A stretch of 64,000 bases of DNA, taken from positions 992,001 through 1,056,000 of the forward strand of contig CAWESA010000010.1 in NCBI GenBank assembly GCA_963811605.1. Direction: 5' to 3'. Each line of letters begins with the position of its first letter. Within the stretch, counting starts at the first letter, position 1. The position numbers and the translations under genes were made by a program. Origin of the DNA: CAVQLX01 sp963811605. GTDB lineage: Bacteria; Desulfobacterota; Binatia; DP-6. Below the pieces are notes generated by a model. It had not been told where the DNA came from. It did no database searches and saw only the letters and a program-made list of their open reading frames with translations. This document shows, one piece after another, positions 8,953-17,878 of this stretch.

Positions 8953-9006
8953 CGGGGCGCCGTCTTACACCAGGCGGTGGCGGAGTGCAGCCTCGACGGG
9001 CGCCAG

Positions 9007-9022
9007 CCGGCCTGCAGGCCGG
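9007..9022. repeat. Perfect 16-bp palindrome between the ahpD-like gene and proS
   Basis: CCGGCCTGCAGGCCGG lies in the 73-bp gap, 3 bases after the stop of the AhpD-like gene and 54 bp before proS. It could fold as a hairpin or bind a dimeric protein. No T run accompanies it, and short GC palindromes occur by chance in such DNA, so function is uncertain. Confidence 0.35.
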
Positions 9023-9025
9023 ACA

Positions 9026-9358
9026 CTATGCGCTGCGGTGCTCGGCGAGGCACTGGAGGGCGAGCCCGCCGTGGCTCCACGCCGCGCCCGACGCCATCGC
9101 CATGGCGACGAAGATGACCTCGCCGATCTCCTCGTCGCTGCAGCCTGCCGACGCCGCCTTCTTGGTGTGCGCGTCGATGCACCACGGACATTGCGTGATG
9201 TGCGCGATGCCGAGCGCGATCAGCTCCTTCGTCTTCGCCGGCAGCGCGCCCGGGGCGAACGCCTTCTGGTCGAAGTCGAGCCATGCACGGTAGGCGTCCG
9301 GCGCCAGCTCGCGCATGCGGCGGAACACGGTCTTCACGTCGACTCCGTGGAACGTCAT
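9026..9358 (-). CDS. AhpD-like carboxymuconolactone decarboxylase family protein
   Basis: 110-residue protein with the CMD-family signature: the redox CxxC in HITQCPWCIDAHTKKA (about residues 55-70) followed by the helix GEVIFVAMAMASGAAWSHG. This type (AhpD-like, single CMD domain) reduces peroxidases or acts as a small thiol oxidoreductase; the downstream His of the proton relay is present in CIDAH. It lies upstream of proS in the same direction and divergent from uppP. Substrate cannot be named. Confidence 0.88.
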   Translation of the reverse strand: MTFHGVDVKTVFRRMRELAPDAYRAWLDFDQKAFAPGALPAKTKELIALGIAHITQCPWCIDAHTKKAASAGCSDEEIGEVIFVAMAMASGAAWSHGGLALQCLAEHRSA

Positions 9359-9492
9359 GGCACCCTCCTCGATGTCGCGGGTTCGCCACCCCTTACACCA
9401 GGCGCGCCCGGGGGTCAGCCAGGATTGGTCCCCCCCTCGCGGATCGGCTATAGGCCGCGCACCACCTCGGGCATGCCGATACCGCCTCCTCG

Positions 9493-10284
9493 ATGATCGA
9501 TCTCCTCAAAGCGGCCGGGCTCGGCGTCGTCGAGGGGCTGACCGAGTTCGTGCCCGTGTCGTCGACCGGGCACCTCATCGTCGCCTCGCGTCTGCTCGAT
9601 TTCGAGAATCCGACCTTCGAGATCTTCATCCAGCTCGGCGCCATCCTGGCGCTCACCTGGGAGTACCGCGCCACGCTGCTCCGACTCGCCGGTGACGGCC
9701 TGCGGCCGGGGCCCTCGCAGCGGTTCATCCTCCGCGTGCTGGTCGCCTTCCTGCCGGCCGCCATCGTCGGCCTGCTCGCGCACGGCTGGATCGAGGCGCA
9801 TCTCTTCCGGCCCGGCACCGTCGCCGTCAGCCTGATCGTCGGCGGCATCCTGATCCTGCTGCTCGACCGACCCGGTCGACGCCCCGGCGTGGCCCGGGTC
9901 GAGGAGGTGACGCTCGGGCAAGCGATCGGCGTCGGCTGCGGACAGGTGCTGTCCCTGATTCCCGGCGTCTCGCGCGCCGGCGCCACCATCCTCACCGGCC
10001 TGGTCGCGGGCCTCGATCGCAAGGCCGCCACCGAGTTCTCGTTCTTCCTGGCGCTGCCGACCATGTACGCCGCCTGCCTGTTCGCGCTCTGGAAGGGCCG
10101 GCACACCCTCGACCTCGCCGCCGGCGCGGCCCTGGCGGTGGGCTTCGCGACCGCCTTCGTCAGCGCGCTGGTCGTGATCCGCGCCTTCCTGCGCTTCGTG
10201 CAGACACACACCCTGCAGCCGTTCGGCTGGTACCGCATCGCGGCCGGCCTCGCGGTCCTGGCCTGGCTCGTCCTCGGGCGCTGA
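9493..10284 (+). CDS. uppP: Undecaprenyl-diphosphate phosphatase
   Basis: 263-residue polytopic membrane enzyme that hydrolyses undecaprenyl diphosphate to recycle the lipid carrier for peptidoglycan and O-antigen. Both active-site signatures are intact: GVVEGLTEFVPVSSTGHLI near the N-terminus and SLIPGVSRAGATILTG in the middle. About eight hydrophobic segments are seen, and length matches the BacA family. It is followed at 2 bp by a convergent serine protease gene. Confidence 0.95.
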   Translation: MIDLLKAAGLGVVEGLTEFVPVSSTGHLIVASRLLDFENPTFEIFIQLGAILALTWEYRATLLRLAGDGLRPGPSQRFILRVLVAFLPAAIVGLLAHGWIEAHLFRPGTVAVSLIVGGILILLLDRPGRRPGVARVEEVTLGQAIGVGCGQVLSLIPGVSRAGATILTGLVAGLDRKAATEFSFFLALPTMYAACLFALWKGRHTLDLAAGAALAVGFATAFVSALVVIRAFLRFVQTHTLQPFGWYRIAAGLAVLAWLVLGR

Positions 10285-10286
10285 CC

Positions 10287-10934
10287 CTACGCGCGCACGC
10301 CCGGGCGCCCGGCATCCGTCAGACGCCGGCCCATCGCCCGATCGACCAGTCGCGCGAGCCGCGTCCCCGGCGTCGCGATCTGGCAGCGCGCCCCGCCGTG
10401 CACCAGGCCGACGATCTGGGCGGCGCCGTCCACGAGCGGTGATCCCGAGTCGCCGGGGGTACCGCGGATGCTGGTGAAGAGGGCGTCGGGCAGGTGCGGC
10501 AGCGACTCGCAGCGCCCGCGGCGGTCGACGCGGGCGTCCTGCAGGCGCGGGCGCGCCGGGTTGCCCTCGAAGTAGACGACGGTGCCCGCGATCGGCGGAC
10601 GGCGTGCGATGTCCAGCGCGGGAGCGGCCGCCGGACGCTCGAGCCGCAGCACGACCTGATCCGCGTCCACGTCGACCGCCTCGACGCGCGCGTCGAGGGT
10701 GACCCCGGCGCTGGTGCGGACACGCAGCGCGCCGTGCTCGTCGATGCAGTGGAGCGCCGTGGCGACCAGGTCGCGGCTCTCGGCCAGCACGCCGCCGCAC
10801 TCGGACGGCAGCACGAGCACGCTCGACGCCCGGAGCGCGCTGCGGACCGACGCCGGCACCGGCGGGGGGTTGGCGCCGGCGGGCGCCGCCCCGGTCGCGA
10901 CGACGAGCAGGACGGCGATCGCTCCGCGGATCAT
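10287..10934 (-). CDS. Secreted trypsin-like serine protease
   Basis: 215-residue protein with signal peptide (MIRGAIAVLLVVATGAAPAGA) and a chymotrypsin-fold catalytic triad: His in ATALHCID, Asp in the DVDADQVVLRLE region, and Ser in GTPGDSGSPLVDG. The two barrels are short for the family, so it is a minimal S1-type protease, probably periplasmic or secreted. Its ATG overlaps the stop of the M1 aminopeptidase gene (ATGA), so the two peptidases are translated together. Natural substrate unknown. Confidence 0.8.
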   Translation of the reverse strand: MIRGAIAVLLVVATGAAPAGANPPPVPASVRSALRASSVLVLPSECGGVLAESRDLVATALHCIDEHGALRVRTSAGVTLDARVEAVDVDADQVVLRLERPAAAPALDIARRPPIAGTVVYFEGNPARPRLQDARVDRRGRCESLPHLPDALFTSIRGTPGDSGSPLVDGAAQIVGLVHGGARCQIATPGTRLARLVDRAMGRRLTDAGRPGVRA

Positions 10935-13504
10935 GACGCGCGGGTCGCCAGCCACCCCGCGACGTCGCCCGCGGTGCGCCGACGCAGCTCGGCGTTCAGG
11001 CGGAAGCGCTCGAGGGCCTGGCGCACCGCGCGCGCCGCCTCGGGCAGCGGGTGGGTGCGGAAGAACTCCCGCACCTCGCGCGCGCGCTGCGGGGTCCGCA
11101 GCGCGGGTGTCGCATCGACCAGCCGCGCCAGCATGAGCGGGGGGATGCGCTTGCGCAGCGCCGCCCAGCGCCGGCGGAGGAAGGTCCAGGCGTCGTCCTG
11201 GGCGGCGGGGTTGCCGAACAGGCGCATGAGCAGGAACGCGACGTCCTGGGTCGGGATCTCCGGTGTGAGCAGCGCGTCGAGCGTGCGTCGGATCTCGTCG
11301 TGGGTCCGGAACGACGACAGGTTGAGGAGGAAGCGCCGTTGCTCCTGCGGGGTGCGCGCCGCCGCGGCGACATCGCGGTAGCGATCGTACAGCGCCCCGT
11401 CGCCGACACGCGCCGCCAGCGACGCCACGGGATCGGCCAGGTTGGGCTCGAGCGCGTCGCGGTCGTCCAGGTAGCGGTCGAGCTGGCGGCGCGCCTCGGC
11501 CAGCACGGCGGGCGCCTCCGCGACCCCCCCGACGAGCCGCAGGAGCGACGCGCGACGCAGCCGGACCTCGTCGGGCTCGTCGCCGGCCGCCGTCCAGTCG
11601 AGCGCAGCGAGTGCCGGGCCGAACCGGCTGGCGATCCACGACCGCAGGCTCGCCTGCGCGGGGCTTCCGGGCTCCAGCACCTGCTCGTCGAGGACCGCCA
11701 GGGGACCGGCGACCCCGTCGAGGACGTCGTGATCGGGCTCGCCGCCGAGCGCCTCGGCGAGCGCGAGCACGCTCTCGACGGGCGCGCGCGCGGCCCGCAC
11801 CAGCGCCCACTGGTCGCCCACCAGGGCGAGCCGTTCGACGGCGCTGAGCGCCTCGAGATTGGCCAGCAGCGCCGCGAGCGTGGCGGCATCGTGGCGCACC
11901 CGGTAGAACCCACCTGCCGCCGCGTTGCCGTACAGCCACGCCGGCGCCCGCCGCGGCAGCCGGACGGCGTGCGACGCCTTGTCGACCAGCGTCCGGGTGA
12001 CGTCGTCGTCGCGGCCGTCACGGCCCAGGCGAACCACGAGCGGCACCGGCCAGCGCCGGCGCCGCTTCGCCGGCTCGACCTTGGGATCGGCGTAGAAGCG
12101 CTCCTGACGAACGTGCAGCGTTCCGTCGGCGCGCGCCAGCGACACGAGCGGAAATCCCGGCTGGGCGATCCAGGCCTGCGCCACGCGCGCCACGTCGCTG
12201 CCCGACGCCTCGCCGAGCGCGCGCCACAGGTCGGCGGCGACCGCGTTGCCCTCGCGGTGACGCGCCATGTAGCGCCGCACGCCATCGCGAAACACGTCGG
12301 CGCCGAGATAGTGCTCGATCATGCGCACGACCGCCGCGCCCTTCTCGTACGTGATCAGGTCGAAGTTCTCGGTCGCCTGCGCGACGCTGCGCACGGGGGC
12401 ATAGATGGGATGCGTGCTGGCGAGCCCGTCGAGCGCGAGCGCGCTGGCGCGGTCGTGCTCGAAGCCCTGCCACATGCGCCACTCGGGCTTCCAGAGGTCG
12501 ACGACCCGGTAGGCCATCCAGGTGGCGAACGCCTCGTTCAGCCAGAGGTCGTCCCACCACGCCATGGTGACGAGATCGCCGTACCACATGTGCGCCAGCT
12601 CGTGCGCGATGACCTCGGCGGCGCGCTTGCGCTCGGGCAGCGAGACCGTCGCCGGATCGAGGAGCAGGAGCGTCTCGCGGAAGAAGACGGCGCCGGCGTT
12701 CTCCATCGCACCGGCCTCGAAGTCCGGGACCGCGACCAGGTCGAGCTTGCTGTACGGGTACGGGATGTCGAAGTACTCCTCGAGCCGGGCCAGCGCCTCG
12801 GCGCCTGCCTCGAGACCGAAGGCGGCCAGATGCCCCTTGCCCGGCACGTGCCAGACGCGGATCGGCGTCGGCCCCACGTGCCGGACGTCGCTCGCCTCCA
12901 GCGGGCCGACGGCGAGCGCGAAGAGATAGGTCGAGAGCGGCGGGGTGGGCGCGAAGTGCACCGTGCGCGCGCCGCCGCGCGGAGTCTCCTCGCGCGCCGC
13001 CGGCCCGTTCGCGAGCACCGTATCGCCCGTCCGTGCGGTCACCGCGACGTGGAACCGGGCCTTCATCGCCGGCTCGTCGAAGCAGGGGAAGATGCGACGC
13101 GCGTCCGCCGCCTCGCACTGCGTGAACGCGTAGCGCGCCCCGCCCGCGCTGGCGGCGTAGAGCCCGCGCAGGTGGCGGTTGAGCGCGCCGGCGAAGCGCA
13201 GACGCAGGGTGACCGCACCCGGCCGGAGCGGGCGCGCCGGACGCAGCGTGACCGTTTCATCGTGGCGGTCGAGGCTCGCGCGCAGCGGGATCGTCCGGCC
13301 GTCGACCTCGGCCGCGGCCTGCTCGATGCTGAGCTCGGTCGCATGCAGCACGATATCCCCGCGCGGTCGCTCCAGACGGACGTCGATCCGTACCTCGCCG
13401 CGGAACGTGCCGGCCTCGAGATCGGGCGCGAGGTGCAGGTGATAGTCGGTCGGCCGGACGTCCGGCGCCAGGCGAAAGCCGGACGGCCGCTTCGGGGTCG
13501 GCAT
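10931..13504 (-). CDS. M1-family zinc aminopeptidase
   Basis: 857-residue metallopeptidase. The exopeptidase signature GAMENAG is followed by the zinc site HELAHMWYGDLVTMAWWDDLWLNEAFA in two parts: HELAH (first two zinc ligands and catalytic Glu) and the NEAFA Glu 18 residues on. The C-terminal ERAP1-like helical domain (about residues 520-850) completes the usual PepN/ERAP architecture. Start set at MPTPKRPSGF because the 30 codons upstream are Arg/Pro-rich and lack homology character. No signal peptide, so cytoplasmic peptide trimming is likely. Coupled to the serine protease gene downstream and divergent from the DUF4139 remnant. Confidence 0.93.
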   Translation of the reverse strand: MPTPKRPSGFRLAPDVRPTDYHLHLAPDLEAGTFRGEVRIDVRLERPRGDIVLHATELSIEQAAAEVDGRTIPLRASLDRHDETVTLRPARPLRPGAVTLRLRFAGALNRHLRGLYAASAGGARYAFTQCEAADARRIFPCFDEPAMKARFHVAVTARTGDTVLANGPAAREETPRGGARTVHFAPTPPLSTYLFALAVGPLEASDVRHVGPTPIRVWHVPGKGHLAAFGLEAGAEALARLEEYFDIPYPYSKLDLVAVPDFEAGAMENAGAVFFRETLLLLDPATVSLPERKRAAEVIAHELAHMWYGDLVTMAWWDDLWLNEAFATWMAYRVVDLWKPEWRMWQGFEHDRASALALDGLASTHPIYAPVRSVAQATENFDLITYEKGAAVVRMIEHYLGADVFRDGVRRYMARHREGNAVAADLWRALGEASGSDVARVAQAWIAQPGFPLVSLARADGTLHVRQERFYADPKVEPAKRRRRWPVPLVVRLGRDGRDDDVTRTLVDKASHAVRLPRRAPAWLYGNAAAGGFYRVRHDAATLAALLANLEALSAVERLALVGDQWALVRAARAPVESVLALAEALGGEPDHDVLDGVAGPLAVLDEQVLEPGSPAQASLRSWIASRFGPALAALDWTAAGDEPDEVRLRRASLLRLVGGVAEAPAVLAEARRQLDRYLDDRDALEPNLADPVASLAARVGDGALYDRYRDVAAAARTPQEQRRFLLNLSSFRTHDEIRRTLDALLTPEIPTQDVAFLLMRLFGNPAAQDDAWTFLRRRWAALRKRIPPLMLARLVDATPALRTPQRAREVREFFRTHPLPEAARAVRQALERFRLNAELRRRTAGDVAGWLATRAS

Positions 13505-13596
13505 GGTCCCGGGGTCTAGCCGTGGGGCGGAGGGCATGCAACGCGCGCGCCCGGTGCGTTCCCGCGCCGGGAGCGGTCTGCTACACGGGGGCACAC

Positions 13597-13934
13597 GTGC
13601 TGCGCCATCGCCTGTCGAGCCTGGTCCTCGCTGCCCTCGTCACCGCGCCGCTGCGCGCCGCCGGCGACGTCGTGATCGGGCGCGACGCGCGTACGGCCGT
13701 CGCGCTCACGGTGTATGCGGGACAGGATCTGGCCCTGGTGCGCGAGACGCGCACCGCCGACCTCGGCTCCGGCGACGCCAGGCTGCGCTTCGAAGACGTC
13801 GCCGCGCATCTCGACCCGCGCACGGTCACGCTCGAGGCCGCCGACGATCCCGCGAGCCTGGCGCCTTCGACGTTCCCGTGCCGGCGGGCGGGCAGACGGT
13901 CCTGCGCTATCGCGTGCGTGCCGGCGGCGGGTAG
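13597..13934 (+). pseudogene. DUF4139-family remnant with internal deletion
   Basis: Starts at a GTG with a good signal peptide (VLRHRLSSLVLAALVTAPLRAAG), then the N-terminal stretch typical of DUF4139 (mucoidy inhibitor A-like) proteins: VYAGQDLALVRETRTADLGSGDARLRFEDVAAHLDPRTV. At about 13860 the frame changes and the sequence jumps directly to what looks like the family's C-terminal end, FDVPVPAGGQTVLRYRVRAGGG, followed by a stop. The intact family has several hundred residues between these ends, so most of the gene has been removed and the junction is out of frame. Beginning and end remain recognisable, which points to a fairly recent deletion. Confidence 0.7.
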
Positions 13935-13978
13935 CGTGGCGCGCCGCCCGTCGGGCGCCGCGCGCGGCTAGACGTCGG

Positions 13979-15625
13979 CTAGACGGCGCCCTGCAGCGTG
14001 CCGGCGGGCGTGCTGAAGGGCGAGTTGTCGAAGTTCGGATGCACCACCGCGAGCGACCCGGGCGAGAAGTCGCGCACGGTGTTCTCGGCGTACATCGCCA
14101 GGAGATTCGGCCGGCGCGCGCGACGGTCCTGGACGCGCATCCGCCAGCGCGAGATCTCCTGGAATCGCCGCATGGCGGCGGCGATGCGGTGGACGTTCTG
14201 CATGAACGCGCGTGAGCGGGCGGTGCGCACCACCACCGCCTTCGGCACGCCCAGGGCCGCCATCGTGTAGGCGACGTCCCACTTGAGGTTCTCGGGAGGG
14301 CGCTGGCTCATCAGCGAGCCACCCCACAGGTGGTAGCCCTTCTGCGCCACGTCCTCGATGTCGTCGGCATCGATGTGGCCGTCGCGCAGGGCGCGCTCCG
14401 TGAGATCGACGCCCGGGAAGTAGGTGAGGGAGAAGTAGTTGAAGTAGAACGGCTTTGGCAGCCGGCACAGGAGGTCGAGCGTCTCCTCGCGATCGTCGTC
14501 GGTCTCGTAGGGATTGTCGCCGATGAAGTCGAGGTTGCGGGTGACGCCGTGCCGCGCCAGGATGTTGCAGGCCTCGATGATCTCTTGCTGTGACGTCTCG
14601 CGCTCGTAACAGTCGCGCCGGATGCGCTCGGAGCCGGACTGGATGCCCATCGTCGTCACCCAGAGCCCGGCGTCGCGCATCAGCGCCACCCGCCGCTCGT
14701 CGACCATGCGCGGGAACGAGTACATCACGAACGGCAGGCCGATCTCGGCCTTGTAGCGGGCGCAGAACTCCTCGAGCCACGGCCGCGGCGGCGCGAAGAT
14801 GTCGTCGCTGAACGCGACGGCGCGGAGCCGCGGGCGCTGCGCGAGCGCCGCGCGGAGCTCGTCCATGACGTGATCGACGCTGCGGCGCCGCACGTAGCTG
14901 CCGAGACCCTTGGTGGCCGGGCGCGTGAAGTTGTGAATGCAGAAGGTGCATTCGAAGGGGCAGCCGCGCACCATCATGATGTCGTAGGCGACCGCCCTCT
15001 GATCCCACGCGGCGACGTCGCGCCACGCGTCCTTGCCGAGATAGTACTTGTTGTCCGCCGACAGATCGGCCGCCGGGAGAACGTCGAGATCGGGAATCAG
15101 GAAGCGTGGCGGATTGCGCACGATCTCGCCGTCGCGCTTCGCCCACGTCCCGTGGATGCCGGTGACGTCCTGCCCGAGCCCGAGCCGATCGGTCAGCTCG
15201 GCGAGGACGTACTCCCCCTCGCTGCGTGCCACCAGGTCGCAGTGCGCGAGCGACTGCTCCGGCGAGGTCTGCGGATGGATGCCGCCCCAGATGATCGTCG
15301 GGTTGCTCGCGGCCTTCACGCGCGCGCTGAGGCGGGCCGCGAGCTGGTAGTACGTGGACCACACGCTCATCGCGACGACGTCGGGACGGATGCGCGCGAT
15401 CAGGTCGACCACCATGTCCTCTTCGTGCGCGGTCGGCGCCTCGAAGGTGAAGTAGTTCTTGAAGAAGATGGAGTGGACGTCGTGGCCGCGCCGCTTCAGC
15501 AGCGGGTGGAAGATGCGCAGCGCGTGCGACTCGTAGTTGTAGAACCCGAGGAGCACGACGCGCAGGCGACGCCCGGCCGCAGGAGCGGCGAGATCGAGCG
15601 GTTCCTGGGGAATGGCATCGGCCAT
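13979..15625 (-). CDS. B12-binding-domain radical SAM protein
   Basis: 548-residue protein. Residues 20-150 are a Rossmann-like cobalamin-binding domain (RVVLLGFYNYESHALRIFHPLLKRRGHDV ... IIWGGIHPQTSPEQSL). The radical SAM core follows with the 4Fe-4S ligands Cys222, Cys226 and Cys229 in GCPFECTFC, and SAM-barrel markers FSDDIFAPP and TMGIQSGSERI. The C-terminal 100 residues are basic and helical. Start taken at MADAIPQEP; an upstream ATG adds 15 residues. Substrate unknown: related enzymes methylate or rearrange lipids, hopanoids or peptides. A paralogue with the same layout is at 27513-29081. An acyltransferase gene lies 84 bp upstream on the same strand. Confidence 0.88.
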   Translation of the reverse strand: MADAIPQEPLDLAAPAAGRRLRVVLLGFYNYESHALRIFHPLLKRRGHDVHSIFFKNYFTFEAPTAHEEDMVVDLIARIRPDVVAMSVWSTYYQLAARLSARVKAASNPTIIWGGIHPQTSPEQSLAHCDLVARSEGEYVLAELTDRLGLGQDVTGIHGTWAKRDGEIVRNPPRFLIPDLDVLPAADLSADNKYYLGKDAWRDVAAWDQRAVAYDIMMVRGCPFECTFCIHNFTRPATKGLGSYVRRRSVDHVMDELRAALAQRPRLRAVAFSDDIFAPPRPWLEEFCARYKAEIGLPFVMYSFPRMVDERRVALMRDAGLWVTTMGIQSGSERIRRDCYERETSQQEIIEACNILARHGVTRNLDFIGDNPYETDDDREETLDLLCRLPKPFYFNYFSLTYFPGVDLTERALRDGHIDADDIEDVAQKGYHLWGGSLMSQRPPENLKWDVAYTMAALGVPKAVVVRTARSRAFMQNVHRIAAAMRRFQEISRWRMRVQDRRARRPNLLAMYAENTVRDFSPGSLAVVHPNFDNSPFSTPAGTLQGAV

Positions 15626-15709
15626 GGTGGCGGTGCGCGCGCCGGACGCGCGGCTGGCTCGTGTTCTCACACGCCTCGTCGGGCTGTCAACCCGAGAAGC
15701 GCCCGCGCG

Positions 15710-16921
15710 TCACGCCGCCTGCGCCACCCTCGGCGCAGCATCGAGGCGTTCCTTGCGCACCAGGAACGGCCGCTCGATGTAGCGGTAGGTCAGGCTGGCG
15801 AGTGCGACGCACAGCGCGGCGGCGAGGACGAACCAGGCCGCCATCGCTGCGGTCCAGCCGATGCCGGCGCCGGGGAACGCGGCTCGCCAGGCCCACATCG
15901 TGTAATACATGACCGGCACGTGCAGGACGTAGATGGCGTAGGACAGGACGCCGAGTCGGGCGAGAACCCGGTTCGAGATCAGCGCCTTGGTGCGCAGCGG
16001 CACCAGGAGCACGACCAGGAGCACGGCCGTCCACAGCAATCCTTCCGCCGCATGCCACACGTACGTGCGCGAGACTTCCAGGGTGTAGAACCCGTGCCGG
16101 GTCGCCCATCGCAGCAGGCAGCCGAGGGCGAGGAGCACGACGAGCAGCAGGAGGTCGCCGCCGCCCGCGACCAGCCAGCGGCTCGCCGCCAGGCGCCGGC
16201 GGAGCGCGGCGCCGTGCCGGAGCCAGAGCCAGGCGGCGAGGATGCCGCAGAGGAAGACCGGACCGCGTCCGAGCACGCTCTGGGCGCGGAACCAGGGCTC
16301 GAGTGCGGGCAGGATCAGGCCCGACGCCAGCGCGGCATATCCCGCCGCGTACAGCGCGAGCAGCCAGAGCGTGATCGGGCGCGAGCGGCCGAAGGCGAGG
16401 GCCACGATCGGCAGCACCAGGTAGAACTGGATCTCGGTCGCGAGGCTCCACCACACGTTGCTCCACGGCGGCATCGGGCTCACCAGGTTGGGCTTCGACT
16501 CGAGAAAGAGGAGATACGGCACGCCGCGCCAGAGGTCGCCGACGCTGGTGGCGGTGAGCACGGCGCCGAGGACGACCACGCAGTAGTACAGGGGGAGGAT
16601 GCGCAACGCCCGGCGCTCGTAGAACTGCCGGCGTGATACGCGACGCCCGCCATATGCGGACTCGAGAAACGGCAGCCCGAGCAGGAAGGCGCTCAGCACG
16701 AAGAAGAGCGTGACGCCGGTGTGCCCGGCCCAGATGAACGCCAGCGGCGGCGCCGGCGAGGAGCCGACGCGATTGCGGACGGGAAAGAGCATCGCTCCGT
16801 CGGCGTGGAAGGTGACCACGAGGGCGATGGCGATCCCCCGCAGCGCCTCCAGCTCCGGGAAGTAGATGGCCCCGCGCCGGATGCCGGCCGGCCGCGGCGC
16901 GTCTGTGGTCTCGACGGACAC
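15710..16921 (-). CDS. Acyltransferase 3 (OafA/YrhL type) membrane protein
   Basis: 403-residue integral membrane acyltransferase starting at GTG (VSVETTDAPRPAG). The family signature region is visible at the N-terminus: FPELEALRGIAIALVVTFHADG with the catalytic His, then GHTGVTLFFVLSAFLLGLPF. Ten or so hydrophobic helices follow, and the protein ends in the typical RYIERPFLVRKERL motif. Enzymes of this family O-acetylate or O-acylate surface polysaccharides, glycolipids or antibiotics at the membrane. The radical SAM gene follows on the same strand after 84 bp, so both might modify the same lipid or glycan; that is inference. Confidence 0.9.
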   Translation of the reverse strand: MSVETTDAPRPAGIRRGAIYFPELEALRGIAIALVVTFHADGAMLFPVRNRVGSSPAPPLAFIWAGHTGVTLFFVLSAFLLGLPFLESAYGGRRVSRRQFYERRALRILPLYYCVVVLGAVLTATSVGDLWRGVPYLLFLESKPNLVSPMPPWSNVWWSLATEIQFYLVLPIVALAFGRSRPITLWLLALYAAGYAALASGLILPALEPWFRAQSVLGRGPVFLCGILAAWLWLRHGAALRRRLAASRWLVAGGGDLLLLVVLLALGCLLRWATRHGFYTLEVSRTYVWHAAEGLLWTAVLLVVLLVPLRTKALISNRVLARLGVLSYAIYVLHVPVMYYTMWAWRAAFPGAGIGWTAAMAAWFVLAAALCVALASLTYRYIERPFLVRKERLDAAPRVAQAA

Positions 16922-17014
16922 CGGGCTCAGACCTAGCCCAGCCGGGGCGCGGGACCAAGGCGCGAGCGAGCGCTTGCGGCGCGCCCGCATCGGCTGCTCT
17001 GCTGGCGCCGCGCC

Positions 17015-17878
17015 ATGCCGCCGCTGCTCCTGATCGACTACTCGAGCCTGCTCTATCGCGCCTTCCACTCGCTCCCGGCGAGCCTCCCCGCGCACGGGGT
17101 GTACGGATTTCTCAACATGCTGGCGCGGCTGGTCACCGACCGCCGGCCGGGCGCGCTCGGCATCGCGGTCGACGACGACTGGCGGCCCGAGTTCCGCGTC
17201 GCCGTCCTGCCGTCGTACAAGAGCCACCGGCTCGCCGGTCCCGGCGACGAGCCCGACCCGGTCGCGCCCCAGGAAGCGATCGGCCGCCAGGTGCTGGGCG
17301 CGCTCGGGGTCGCGGTGGTCGGCGCCGAGGGCTTCGAGGCCGAGGACGTCATCGCGACCCTCGCGGTGCGCGCGCAGCAGCCGGTGGAGATCGCGTCCGG
17401 CGATCGCGATCTCTTCGCGCTCGTGCGCGATCCCGACGTGAAGGTCCTCTATCCGCTGCGCGGCGTGACGACGTTGCTCGAGGTGGACGAGCGCGAGATC
17501 GCGCATCGCTACGCCATCCCTGGCCGCGCCTATCTCGACTTCGCCCTCCTGCGTGGCGATCCCTCGGACGGCCTGCCCGGCGTGCCAGGCATCGGCGAGA
17601 AGACGGCGGCGCAGCTCCTGGCGCGCCATGGCTCGCTCGACGCGATCCTCGCCGCGACCGATCTGCCGCCGGCGATCGCCCGCAAGCTCGAGGCGGGGCG
17701 TGCATACCTCGCCGCGGCGCGCACGGTCGTCCCGCCGGTGGCGACCATCGCGCTGCCGCCGCTCTCGCTGGCCATCCCGACCCGTCCCGCGCACCCGCGC
17801 GCCCTCGATCGCCTGGCGGCCGAGCACGAGCTCGCCACCCCGATCCGCCGTCTCCGGCAGGCGCTCGGCCAGCGCTAG
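17015..17878 (+). CDS. Stand-alone 5'-3' exonuclease (PolA 5'-nuclease domain)
   Basis: 287-residue FEN-type nuclease. The N-terminus MPPLLLIDYSSLLYRAFHSLP and the acidic cluster GFEAEDVIATLA with IASGDRDLFALV supply the metal-binding Asp/Glu residues. DPSDGLPGVPGIGEKTAAQLLARHG is the helix-three-turn-helix DNA-binding element. There is no polymerase domain, so it resembles ExoIX/Xni-like or separated PolI 5' nucleases that remove flaps and RNA primers. The stop overlaps the stop of the convergent hemQ-type gene within one CTAG palindrome. Confidence 0.9.
   Translation: MPPLLLIDYSSLLYRAFHSLPASLPAHGVYGFLNMLARLVTDRRPGALGIAVDDDWRPEFRVAVLPSYKSHRLAGPGDEPDPVAPQEAIGRQVLGALGVAVVGAEGFEAEDVIATLAVRAQQPVEIASGDRDLFALVRDPDVKVLYPLRGVTTLLEVDEREIAHRYAIPGRAYLDFALLRGDPSDGLPGVPGIGEKTAAQLLARHGSLDAILAATDLPPAIARKLEAGRAYLAAARTVVPPVATIALPPLSLAIPTRPAHPRALDRLAAEHELATPIRRLRQALGQR

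Noticed and set aside
13503..13934. Arg-rich 143-codon rightward frame over the DUF4139 remnant as a gene
   Set aside because: Only its last 24 codons make sense, as the C-terminal end of DUF4139; the rest is an out-of-frame shadow.
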